Assembly: GCA_030037775.1 (NCBI GenBank) | Contig: JASHQB010000195.1 | Location: forward strand, 1 to 32,598 | DNA from: Candidatus Acidiferrales bacterium | Lineage (GTDB): Bacteria; Acidobacteriota; Terriglobia; Acidiferrales; UBA7541 | Reading direction: 5' to 3' | Length of the DNA stretch: 32,598 bases | Shown here: piece after piece, positions 23,572 through 30,124 of the stretch | Position numbering within the stretch: position 1 is the stretch's first letter | How the letters are laid out: the number at the start of each line of letters is the position of its first letter | Notes under the pieces: model-generated | Seen by the model: only the letters and a program-made list of their open reading frames with translations | Databases searched by the model: none | Told to the model about the DNA's origin: nothing | Program-made: the position numbers and the translations under genes

Positions 23572-24540
23572 CTAGCGGTAGGCGATGAGGAAGATCCGGA
23601 GGAAAGGGAAGAGGATGCGGCCGTCGGGGCGGGGACGATAGGCGGCGCGGATTTTTTCTGTGTATTCGGCCAGGAATTTATCGCGGTCAGCGTCTTCGCC
23701 AATGGCGCCGAGGTAGGCGCGCATGCCCGTGCCTCTGTACCACTCGACGACAGCTTCGGCGTGGGGAAGGACATGGAGATATTCGGTTTGCCACAGATCG
23801 ATGCGCGAGGCCAAGGGCCCGAGCAAGTCGTAGTAAAACTCTGAGTCCTGTGCGTGCCAGTTGCGAACGCGTCCACTAGGAAACCATTTGCGCCAAACGA
23901 TGGAGGCGGCCATTTCGCGCAACAGTCGATGAGCGGGGCGATCGAAGCTGCTGGGGATCTGGATGGCAAGCGCGCCTCCCGGCGCAACGTGAGAAAAAAG
24001 CTGCGGGTAAAGAGTGGCGTGATCGGGAAGCCATTGTAGGGCGGCGTTGGAGAAGACGACGTCGTACTGCTCATTTTCGAATGCCCTTTCCGAGGCAGGT
24101 TCCGCGGCCGCGGCCGGTGTTGTTTCCGAAGGTGCCGCTGAGAGATTTTCTGTGGCCACTGGCGAAGCGTTTTCCGCAGACGCTTCCGGGGCGGTCTGCG
24201 GAGATGCTTCAGCGGGCTTTTGTGTTGCTGCCTCGGCCGATTTTTCCGCGGCGGCATTGGGCGGTTTGCCCGCTGCCCATTTGGCGATGTCGCCGGTGAT
24301 CCAGCGGCCGCGACCGTGAGATTCGATGGCGGCGTTGATCATGGCGGTGTCGCTATCGAGTGCCGTGATTTGGGCATTGGGCCAGCGCTCGGCGAGGACT
24401 TGCGTGCTATTGCCGGGGCCACAGCCGAGATCGATGACAGTGCGTACTTGTGGAAGGGCAATGCGCGCCGCTAAGTCGCGGCAAGGCTGGGTGCGCTCGT
24501 CGGAAAACTTCAGATATTGATCTGGATTCCATCCTGCCAT
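23572..24540 (-). CDS. tam: Trans-aconitate 2-methyltransferase-like SAM enzyme with a low-complexity insertion
   Basis: A 322-residue methyltransferase like Tam, which methylates trans-aconitate with S-adenosylmethionine. Family marks are WNPDQYLKFSDERTQP at the start, the SAM loop IDLGCGPGNST (residues 36-46), ALDSDTAMI, YDVVFSNAALQWLPDH and IQIPSSFDRPAH. Tam is usually near 255 residues; here an insertion of about 65 residues (91-155), made almost only of Ala, Glu, Pro, Ser and Thr, sits between the GDIAKW strand and YDVVFSN. The frame stays open through it, so it is probably translated as a flexible loop. It starts 12 nt after the desaturase stop on the same strand. The exact substrate is inferred from family resemblance only. 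Confidence 0.8.
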   Translation of the reverse strand: MAGWNPDQYLKFSDERTQPCRDLAARIALPQVRTVIDLGCGPGNSTQVLAERWPNAQITALDSDTAMINAAIESHGRGRWITGDIAKWAAGKPPNAAAEKSAEAATQKPAEASPQTAPEASAENASPVATENLSAAPSETTPAAAAEPASERAFENEQYDVVFSNAALQWLPDHATLYPQLFSHVAPGGALAIQIPSSFDRPAHRLLREMAASIVWRKWFPSGRVRNWHAQDSEFYYDLLGPLASRIDLWQTEYLHVLPHAEAVVEWYRGTGMRAYLGAIGEDADRDKFLAEYTEKIRAAYRPRPDGRILFPFLRIFLIAYR

Positions 24541-24552
24541 CGCAGGACGATA

Positions 24553-25419
24553 CTACTCCATTCTCGGGGCGACCTTCAAAGGACGCGCCAGATGCATCCA
24601 GGTGAGGGCTTTGAGCACAGGCCACGAAGGATCGAATTCGCCGCGGTGAACGCTAAAGCGCGCGGACGTGGGATAGGCGTGATGATTGTTGTGCCAGCCT
24701 TCGCCGGCGGTGAGCCAGGCGACAAAACCGAGATTAGTGGCGGTGTTGTCGAAGTTGCGTTTGCCGAGGGCGTGATTGGCGCCGTTGATGACGGCGTTCA
24801 AGAAAATGTACAGGCCGGCCTGAACAACGAAAGCGATGCCGCCCCAGAGCGGGCCGAGGAGCAGCATAAAAATGGCGATGCCGAAGAGAACGCCGACGAT
24901 GCCGAAGCGCAAAATGTGGCGGTCAAGCCAATCGTTGCCAATGTCCGGAGCGAACGTTCTCAACGTTTCGGGATCTTTTGCCTCGCGGTTGTAGTAATAG
25001 ACATTGCCGAGCAGAATGCGCCAAAGGCCCTCGAGCACGGGACTATGCGGATCGCCCTCGACGTCAGTGTGACGGTGATGCTTGCGATGCACAGCGACCC
25101 ATTCCTTCGTGTTGATTCCGGTCCACAGCCAGAGCTGCAGGCGCATCGGGAAAGCAACGATGGGGTTAAGGTAAACACCACGATGAGCGAGAGTGCGATG
25201 CAAATAGATGCTCGTGGAGAACGCGGAGAGCTGAACGACCACAACTACAGCCACAACGGCATACAGGAGGTGTATCAAAAGACCCTCATTCCGTGCGCTT
25301 CTTCGTTTGAAAGCGGACAACCAAGAATAGACTGGCGGCGCGGCGCAGTCAAACACTACATGAAACAAATTTTCCAGAATGTGGGAATGGCCGCGGTCAA
25401 AATGGGCGATTGTCCACAT
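24553..25419 (-). CDS. Acyl-CoA/acyl-lipid desaturase (delta-9 type)
   Basis: A membrane fatty-acid desaturase with the three histidine boxes that bind the two irons: HRTLAH (74-79), HRKHH (111-115) and HNNHH (243-247), plus an NGANH segment (212-216). Hydrophobic helices flank the boxes as in OLE1/stearoyl-CoA desaturases. It would place a double bond into saturated acyl chains to tune membrane fluidity. The start is uncertain. The ATG at 25419 gives 288 residues with an odd, weakly hydrophobic 47-residue extension; the TTG at 25278 (residue 48) would give an N-terminus like other family members. The methyltransferase gene follows after 12 nt, probably in the same message. Confidence 0.87.
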   Translation of the reverse strand: MWTIAHFDRGHSHILENLFHVVFDCAAPPVYSWLSAFKRRSARNEGLLIHLLYAVVAVVVVVQLSAFSTSIYLHRTLAHRGVYLNPIVAFPMRLQLWLWTGINTKEWVAVHRKHHRHTDVEGDPHSPVLEGLWRILLGNVYYYNREAKDPETLRTFAPDIGNDWLDRHILRFGIVGVLFGIAIFMLLLGPLWGGIAFVVQAGLYIFLNAVINGANHALGKRNFDNTATNLGFVAWLTAGEGWHNNHHAYPTSARFSVHRGEFDPSWPVLKALTWMHLARPLKVAPRME

Positions 25420-25542
25420 GATGACTTTTAGTTCGCAGGGACGGAGGAGCGATTGCGAACCGGGGGTTTTGCGGTACCATTTGTTGCGGGAAAAGCCTAG
25501 CCCGTAGTCGGTTAAATCGACTTCAAACAGGAGAAATTTTCG

Positions 25543-25848
25543 ATGATGATCGTGAAGAAAATCACCACTGTTCTGGCTCTTGCAGCTTTTGCGGCGGCTT
25601 TGTCGTTTCCGGCGGCGACTTCAGCCGAGCCGGGTCCGACGCCGGCGAAGGCTCCGGCCGTAACGTCTCCCGCTCCCCCCATGCCACATCCGGAGATTGA
25701 CGATGCGATGCGGCTGCTCAATGAAGCGCAGGATCACCTGAGTCACGCGGCGCACGATTTCGGCGGGCACCGCACCAAGGCCATGGACCACATCAGCAAG
25801 GCGCAAGAAGAGCTACGCGCCGCGCTAGCTTACGCGAACAGCCACTAG
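25543..25848 (+). CDS. Small secreted helical protein
   Basis: A 101-residue exported protein with a signal peptide ending near SAE and a Pro/Ala-rich linker. The rest forms two amphipathic helices with several histidines (AMRLLNEAQDHLSHAAHDF, then GGHRTKAMDHISKAQEELRA). CAGGAG lies 9 nt before the ATG at 25543 (a second ATG follows directly). Helical hairpins of this kind occur in periplasmic proteins of unknown function. The histidine content could allow metal binding, but no fixed motif supports this. It is a single gene with a clear terminator. Confidence 0.8.
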   Translation: MMIVKKITTVLALAAFAAALSFPAATSAEPGPTPAKAPAVTSPAPPMPHPEIDDAMRLLNEAQDHLSHAAHDFGGHRTKAMDHISKAQEELRAALAYANSH

Positions 25849-25896
25849 TAGTTGGTTGTGTCGCACTGAGCTGCGAGGAATAACAAACATAGGGAG

Positions 25897-25926
25897 CGGC
25901 GCGCAGAGATGCGAGACTGTGCGCCG
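25897..25926. terminator. Terminator between convergent genes
   Basis: CGGCGCGCA (25897-25905) pairs with TGTGCGCCG (25918-25926), with one G-U, and is followed on the plus strand by TTTCGCTTTT. It ends the small secreted gene and may also serve the TlpA-like gene on the minus strand. Confidence 0.6.
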
Positions 25927-25970
25927 TTTCGCTTTTGGGGGAAGCTTTGCTGGTTGACGGGCGGGACCGG

Positions 25971-26894
25971 CTAAGGAGTTGCACCGGGCTTAGGGCTGGG
26001 CGCCGCGGGCGCGGTATTTGAATGCGCGACGCTGTGTACGATTTTCGTGGCCATGGATCCGCTCGTTGGGCAGGAGGGATCGTTGACGCGGCACTGGGCG
26101 AGCGTCATTTGGCAGCCGCAGGTACACATCTGGGCATTCAAACGGTGCAGCGCCATTTTCTTTTGCTCGGGTGTGAGCCCGGCAAAGCTCACGCCCGGCA
26201 GTTCCGAAGCACGGTCGACGTTCTTCAGGAATATCTGGCCGGTGTCTTTGAAGGTTTCAATGTGCGCATTCACGGGAAGGCCCAACATGGCACGCACCTG
26301 CAGGCTATAATAATCGAACGGGTAGACTCCCACGTCCTTTTGCACCACACGTCCTTCTTTGTTTACAAGGAAAGAAGTGGGAAGGGCCGGAATGCCGCCA
26401 TACTCCTTGTCGATCCCGTCGTTGGCCATAATTACGGGGTAATTGATGCCAACCTTCTGCACGAATTTGGCGACCTGATCGGGAGGAGCTTCATCTTCGG
26501 AAACCCCGATGATTTGCAGCGTGTCTTTGAATTGCGACTGCAGTTTGATGAGCTCAGGAATTTCTTCACGGCACGGACCGCACCAAGTGGCCCAGAAATT
26601 AATGATCACGGCTTTGCCTTTGAGGGCGGAGGTGGAAACGGCGCCGCCGGAAAGGTCGCGCGCCTCAAAAGGCGGAACGACCTCAGGATCTTCAGCAAAG
26701 TAAAGAGAGGCCAGTTTTGCGCTGGGGTCCGGATTAGACTTTTGCGGAGAGGTGGAAGTCTGGGCGACGGGGCGCGCCGCCGGCACAGACGGGCGGGATT
26801 TTGCATGGGCCACGTGACGAACGAGGAGGGCGCACCCAAGCACCATCAAAGCGGATGCGGCAAGCAGAGCCAATGTTGAACTGCGAGTCGACAT
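25971..26894 (-). CDS. TlpA/ResA-like thioredoxin with a C-terminal CxCxC domain
   Basis: A 307-residue exported thiol-disulfide protein. The ATG at 26894 opens a hydrophobic signal or anchor (LALLAASALMVLGCALL; VLGC could be a lipobox). After a Pro/Ser/Thr linker comes the thioredoxin-like domain with VIINFWATWCGPCREEIPEL (Cys105, Cys108), IIGVSEDE and the cis-Pro region ALPTSFLVNKEGRVV. The last 50 residues carry MCTCGCQMTLAQC and DPSC (Cys257, 259, 261, 268, 275). Such a cysteine-rich tail resembles the CxCGC pattern of CcmH-like or metal-binding segments. It could reduce cytochrome-c or copper-site cysteines outside the cytoplasm, but no cytochrome-biogenesis gene is nearby. Confidence 0.85.
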   Translation of the reverse strand: MSTRSSTLALLAASALMVLGCALLVRHVAHAKSRPSVPAARPVAQTSTSPQKSNPDPSAKLASLYFAEDPEVVPPFEARDLSGGAVSTSALKGKAVIINFWATWCGPCREEIPELIKLQSQFKDTLQIIGVSEDEAPPDQVAKFVQKVGINYPVIMANDGIDKEYGGIPALPTSFLVNKEGRVVQKDVGVYPFDYYSLQVRAMLGLPVNAHIETFKDTGQIFLKNVDRASELPGVSFAGLTPEQKKMALHRLNAQMCTCGCQMTLAQCRVNDPSCPTSGSMATKIVHSVAHSNTAPAAPSPKPGATP

Positions 26895-26922
26895 ATCAGG
26901 TCGGGTTGCGGTCCTCGAACCA

Positions 26923-26951
26923 ATTATGAGGCCGGACACAAATGAGTACAA
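26923..26951 (-). promoter_or_regulatory. Promoter of the TlpA-like gene
   Basis: Read on the minus strand: TTGTAC (26951-26946), a 17-nt spacer and CATAAT (26928-26923). Transcription would start near 26916, about 22 nt before the ATG at 26894. The -35 is a moderate match. Confidence 0.4.
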
Positions 26952-27169
26952 GCCGGAGAGGCCATTTGGATGTGATTCCGGGAGGCGGGTTAAGGGCGAG
27001 AGGACGGATGATTCAAAGGCGGATTGGGATTCCCGAATCGGTGCCGCGGCGGCTGCCGGGAGCAAGATGCAGAGCAGAAGGAACGATTTTTCAGTGGCTT
27101 AGCCCCAGGCAACTTTTGGCAGAGCGGTTGCACATAGGAGAGTGGGTCGCGTTCCAAAACGTGGCTCAT

Positions 27170-27345
27170 GGCACCATGGCAGAGGAGGAAGGGGCTCGGT
27201 CATGGAGCGGTGAGAGACGTTCCCACCTGCCTCTGAGAGGGAAGCTAGGATGGATGACCCCAATGACTCGGTCTCGCCTAGGCCGGGTCACGGAACGCGG
27301 CTTTCGGGGCTGCCGATCCCAAGCGGCGGCCCTTCTTTTTTTTGT
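27170..27345 (+). ncRNA. Candidate structured RNA ending in an intrinsic terminator
   Basis: There is no credible gene between 26,895 and 27,544, but three successive plus-strand stems occur. CAGAGG (27180-27185) pairs with CCTCTG (27230-27235), with further pairs inside. TGACCC (27255-27260) pairs with GGGTCA (27285-27290). A GC-rich terminator follows at 27307. Nothing on the plus strand upstream needs that terminator. The 5' end is unknown and I do not recognise the RNA as tmRNA, RNase P, SRP or 6S. The open frame through the region gives a protein with no visible features. Confidence 0.35.
27307..27343 (+). terminator. Strong intrinsic terminator
   Basis: GGGCTGCCG (27307-27315) pairs with CGGCGGCCC (27324-27332), with one G-U, around an 8-nt loop, followed directly by TTCTTTTTTTT. 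This is the most canonical terminator in the window, and the transcript it ends is not a recognised gene. Confidence 0.75.
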
Positions 27346-27470
27346 GGCTCAGTTTGAAATCTTCCAAGGTTTGCACCTTCGGCCCGCCTTTTTCGCTTCT
27401 TCGGTTTAGAGATTAGGTAGGACTCGGAGTATATAAATCCCCAAAAAGGGTAATGGGTCAGTTTGAGTTT

Positions 27471-27501
27471 TGACTTTTTGTGTCGCGATCACGAAAAGTC
27501 A
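27471..27501. terminator. Stem-loop beyond the 3' end of the split secreted gene
   Basis: TGACTTTTTGTG (27471-27482) pairs with CACGAAAAGTCA (27490-27501), twelve pairs with one G-U and a 7-nt loop. It is 44 nt past the minus-strand stop at 27545. There is no T-run on the minus strand; it could be a terminator or a 3'-end hairpin. Confidence 0.45.
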
Positions 27502-28330
27502 CACAACTGATGATAGGAGCGACTTCCCGCCTCGTCGCAATAATCTACTGCGGAGGCTGATACTGAACGCCCGGAGTATTCACGTTCTCAACATAGCCAA
27601 CCAGCGTGACCCCGAGATTCATAGCAGTCGCAGCCGCGCAAGAGCCAATCATTATTTGCCCTTTTGTATTCAATGGAACGCGAAGCTGGTGGAGGAAATA
27701 CCCCTGAGGCGGCGACGGAACATAGATATAGTCATGCAGTGCGACCGATTTGCATCCGGCAGTGACACTCGTTATTGCCGGAGATAGGAAAAATACGCTG
27801 TACAGACCAGAGGCCGGACTGCTCACCGGTAAGACTTCAAAATCGACGATCATCGCTGTAGCGGATTGTGGCACTTGTGGGAACGCCGCTGTCAACACCG
27901 GGCTGGGACTAGCTGGCGAGGAAGGCGGGATCGTCAGTCCACCATAGGTCAGGTCAGGCGTATACCACATTTTGCTTACGTCCTGGCCTCCAGGCTCTAA
28001 GAACACGTCATTACCGTTTCTCTCAAACAGAATGATGTTTCCAGACTGATCTGTGACAAAGGAAGTCAAAAACACAGCGGAATATGCGTTGCACGGTTGA
28101 GATAACCCGCAATTTGTCGCCACGGTGTTAGAAGTTCCCGTGCTGGGCGGTTTCGTTGTTAACAGATATTCTGTGCCTTGAACAACATAAAGATAGTAGG
28201 CCCCTTGCGCACTCTGTGAAACGCCATTTCCCCAACAGGCGGCTATATAGGGAGAGTGGACACCCGCAGGGAGCGTGTTTGTACAAGGTTGGCTGCCAGG
28301 GGTCACGTTTGCGCCTGGCCCCGTCGTAAT

Positions 28331-28334
28331 CAAG
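28331..28334. repeat. Target-site duplication CAAG, left copy
   Basis: CAAG directly before the left IS end (28335). The same four bases follow the right end at 29582-29585. A 4-bp duplication is within the range of IS3-family elements. Confidence 0.85.
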
Positions 28335-28353
28335 TGTAGTGCTCCCCACTAAT

Positions 28354-29229
28354 TTAGACAGTCAGGGCCTCGTTTTTTAGTACACCTGCAAAAGCCAAGA
28401 AGGCCTCGTGCGGGGTGCGATTTCGGACTCCGCGATGAGGCCGGTCGTGATTGTACTCCTCGATCCAACGAGCGATCGAGGCGCGCGCTTCTTCCAAGCT
28501 GCGATATTCCGCCGTCCAGACTTCCTCTTCCTTCAGACTGCGATGGAACCGTTCGATGTAGCTGTTGCCCTCCGGGTGATGATACGCCGTCCGCCGGTGG
28601 GTGATGCCGAGCCGCCCCAACGTCTCCAAGAAACGCGAAGAAGTGAACTGCGTGCCGTTGTCCGTCGTGAGCGTCAGATTCGCCTCGCGGCTGCCCTCGG
28701 GCAGCCGTCCCAGCACGGCCTGCTCCACCGCGGCCAGCGCGTCTTCGGTCCGGCAGCGCTGCGAGAGATTCCAGCCCACGATCTCCCGCGTGCAGCAGTC
28801 GATCACGCACACCAGGTACGCCCAACCTACCGCCGGCCCCGCCCAGATCTTGGTCATGTCGGACTGCCAGATCTGATTCGGCCCGGCGGCTTCCACACGG
28901 CCCCACTCTTTCTTCCGTCGCGCCCGCAAACGCCGCGAGCGTACCAGCAACCCGCGCTCGCGCATCACTCGCAGCACCCGCTTGCGATTCACCGAGAGGT
29001 TTTCTTTTCTCCGCAGCCACCAAGCGACGCGGCGATATCCGTACGCGGGTTTTTCCCCGCAGGCCACGACGATCTGCTCGTCGTACTGCCGATCGGCTCG
29101 ACTGCCCCGCGGCTTCTTCCGGTAGTACAAGCTCGACCGGCTGATCGCCAGAGTCATGGCCACCAGCGTGGCCGTGTAGCCCTCGGTCACCATCTCTCGT
29201 GCCTGGGAGTGAACCGCACCACAGCTCAC
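28354..29229 (-). CDS. IS3-family transposase OrfB (DDE integrase part)
   Basis: A 291-residue rve-type catalytic protein. An HTH-like N-terminal part (LAISRSSLYYRKKPRG, then YGYRRVAWWLRRKENLSV) is followed by the DDE core: QSDMTKIW (first Asp), TTDNGTQFTS (second Asp) and SYIERFHRSLKEE (Glu). The ending EEYNHDRPHRGVRNRTPHEA is typical. The GTG at 29229 overlaps the OrfA stop (GTGA), but the frame also lies one base back from OrfA across the slippery site, so the active enzyme is probably the OrfAB fusion. The stop lies 20 bp inside the left end. Confidence 0.93.
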   Translation of the reverse strand: MSCGAVHSQAREMVTEGYTATLVAMTLAISRSSLYYRKKPRGSRADRQYDEQIVVACGEKPAYGYRRVAWWLRRKENLSVNRKRVLRVMRERGLLVRSRRLRARRKKEWGRVEAAGPNQIWQSDMTKIWAGPAVGWAYLVCVIDCCTREIVGWNLSQRCRTEDALAAVEQAVLGRLPEGSREANLTLTTDNGTQFTSSRFLETLGRLGITHRRTAYHHPEGNSYIERFHRSLKEEEVWTAEYRSLEEARASIARWIEEYNHDRPHRGVRNRTPHEAFLAFAGVLKNEALTV

Positions 29230-29513
29230 TCCCCCACGACGTTTTTTAGGATTTCAATCTCCAGCGACTTCCGCCCCAGCGTTCGTTCCAACTGCCGGAT
29301 GCGATGGTCCTTCTCGGTTTCCGCCGCGGCAGCGCTTCTCCCCCCAAGCGCTGCCTTGGCTCCCTGCTCGGCTTCATCTTTCCAGCGATAGAACAGATTC
29401 GCAGCGATCCCGTGACGCCGACACGTCTCCGAGACGTTCCCGCTCTTGATACCTTCCTGCACGATCTGCCACTTCTCTTCCGGGGATCGATCTACGCGTG
29501 GTTTCCTGCCCAT
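29226..29513 (-). CDS. IS3-family OrfA (helix-turn-helix DNA-binding part)
   Basis: A 95-residue protein with the OrfA helix-turn-helix (EEKWQIVQEGIKSGNVSETC, then RRHGIAANLFYRWKDEAEQG) and a C-terminal leucine-zipper-like helix (IRQLERTLGRKSLEIEILKN). It binds the inverted repeats and regulates transposition. The ATG at 29513 lies about 70 bp inside the right IS end. Confidence 0.92.
   Translation of the reverse strand: MGRKPRVDRSPEEKWQIVQEGIKSGNVSETCRRHGIAANLFYRWKDEAEQGAKAALGGRSAAAAETEKDHRIRQLERTLGRKSLEIEILKNVVGE
29241..29247 (-). promoter_or_regulatory. Programmed -1 frameshift site A-AAA-AAC
   Basis: On the minus strand OrfA reads CTA AAA AAC. The heptamer A AAA AAC is in the correct frame for -1 slippage and leads into the OrfB frame (AAA AAA CGT CGT and onward through GTG AGC). 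IS3 elements make their OrfAB transposase this way. Confidence 0.75.
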
Positions 29514-29568
29514 GGTGCCTCCTGTTTGGAGGCCCTGATTCTACCTAACTGAGGTGTCCAGTTTTAGA

Positions 29569-29581
29569 GGGGAGCACTACA
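29569..29581. repeat. Right terminal inverted repeat of the IS
   Basis: GGGGAGCACTACA is the exact reverse complement of the 13 bases at 28335-28347. The outer CACTACA is followed by CAAG (29582-29585), the right target-site copy. Confidence 0.9.
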
Positions 29582-29851
29582 CAAGTTCACACTGAGACTT
29601 CCTACCGGTAGTATATGCAGTGTGTTAAATCCTGTAAGGGAAACAACGTAGGGAGGGGAGTTCTGCGCCAGTGCTGGGCAAGTCAAAAAGAACGATAGCA
29701 ACACTCCAAGACCGCCAACCCACAGCTTCGTTCTCACGGAGTCCATGTTGCATTCCTCCAAATGTGAACACTTGTGCGGCCATCATACTCAAAATGGAAG
29801 ACATTACTATACCGTTGTCGTAAATATAAATCCCCTTTTTTCTATTGATTT

Positions 29852-30079
29852 TCAGTTCGTGCTGACGCGCCCTACCACCGGTATCTTCGCCATGCGCAGC
29901 ACGTGTTCCACTTCTGTTTCCTTGAGCCGCGACGCGTCGTAATCGAAATGCAGCCAGTTTTTCTTTTCGTCCAGCCGGAATTTCTGCAGTCCGTAGGTAT
30001 TGGCGAAGAATGCCAGCGCGCGCAACTGATCCTGCCGCAGCGGCGCCTGCAGTTCGTAGGTCATGGTCATGAATGTCAT
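29852..30079 (-). CDS. Small ferredoxin-fold protein downstream of copA
   Basis: A 75-residue protein. Strand and helix order fits a beta-alpha-beta-beta-alpha-beta fold like heavy-metal-associated (HMA) domains: MTYELQAPL, QDQLRALAFFANTYGL, KFRLDEKKNWLHFDYDAS, KETEVEHVLRMAKI and PVVGRV. The metal-binding CxxC of copper chaperones is absent, so it probably does not carry copper in the usual way. The ATG at 30079 is preferred over the one at 30100 because an exact extended -10 lies 7 nt upstream. It follows the copper ATPase by 45 nt on the same strand, which suggests a link to metal handling; this is inference. Confidence 0.65.
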   Translation of the reverse strand: MTFMTMTYELQAPLRQDQLRALAFFANTYGLQKFRLDEKKNWLHFDYDASRLKETEVEHVLRMAKIPVVGRVSTN

Positions 30080-30086
30080 GCCCCGA

Positions 30087-30095
30087 ATTATAGCA
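30087..30095 (-). promoter_or_regulatory. Extended -10 promoter of the small ferredoxin-fold gene
   Basis: TGCTATAAT on the minus strand (30095-30087) matches the extended -10 consensus TGnTATAAT exactly and needs no -35. Seven bases separate it from the ATG at 30079, so the message may begin at the start codon. Confidence 0.55.
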
Positions 30096-30124
30096 GACAT
30101 GGAAAGCCCAGATGATGATCGCGT

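Larger units (their letters stand above)
28335..29581 (-). mobile_element. Complete IS3-family insertion sequence (1247 bp)
   Basis: The ends are TGTAGTGCTCCCC (28335-28347) and its inverted copy (29569-29581), 13 exact bases continuing imperfectly for about 26 (CTAA and GACA conserved), with the TG...CA termini of IS3 elements. Inside are two overlapping transposase frames on the minus strand with a -1 slippery site. Flanking CAAG copies and an intact host frame show that the element inserted recently and is probably still active. The IS3 subgroup was not assigned. Confidence 0.93.
27545..29746 (-). pseudogene. Secreted-protein gene interrupted by an IS3-family element
   Basis: The original gene can be rebuilt. 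The ATG at 29746 (GGAGG 8 nt upstream) gives a signal peptide (WVGGLGVLLSFFLTCPALAQ) and NSPPYVVSLTGFNTLHILPV, and runs to GSLSVNL at 29582, where the IS begins. On the other side the frame resumes at 28334 as LITTGPGANVTPGSQPC and runs to the stop at 27545. Removing the element and one CAAG copy restores one frame of 316 residues without any other damage, so the insertion is recent. The protein has paired cysteines and many Ser/Pro/Thr/Asn residues, suggesting an extracellular beta-rich protein. I do not recognise its family. This stretch is more AT-rich than its neighbours. Confidence 0.85.

Noticed and set aside
26942-27409. A 155-codon plus-strand frame
   Set aside because: The product has no domain, signal peptide or ribosome binding site, it overlaps the TlpA promoter and it runs through the terminator stem.
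28408-29391. Long plus-strand frame across the insertion sequence
   Set aside because: It is antisense to both transposase genes and has no features of its own.
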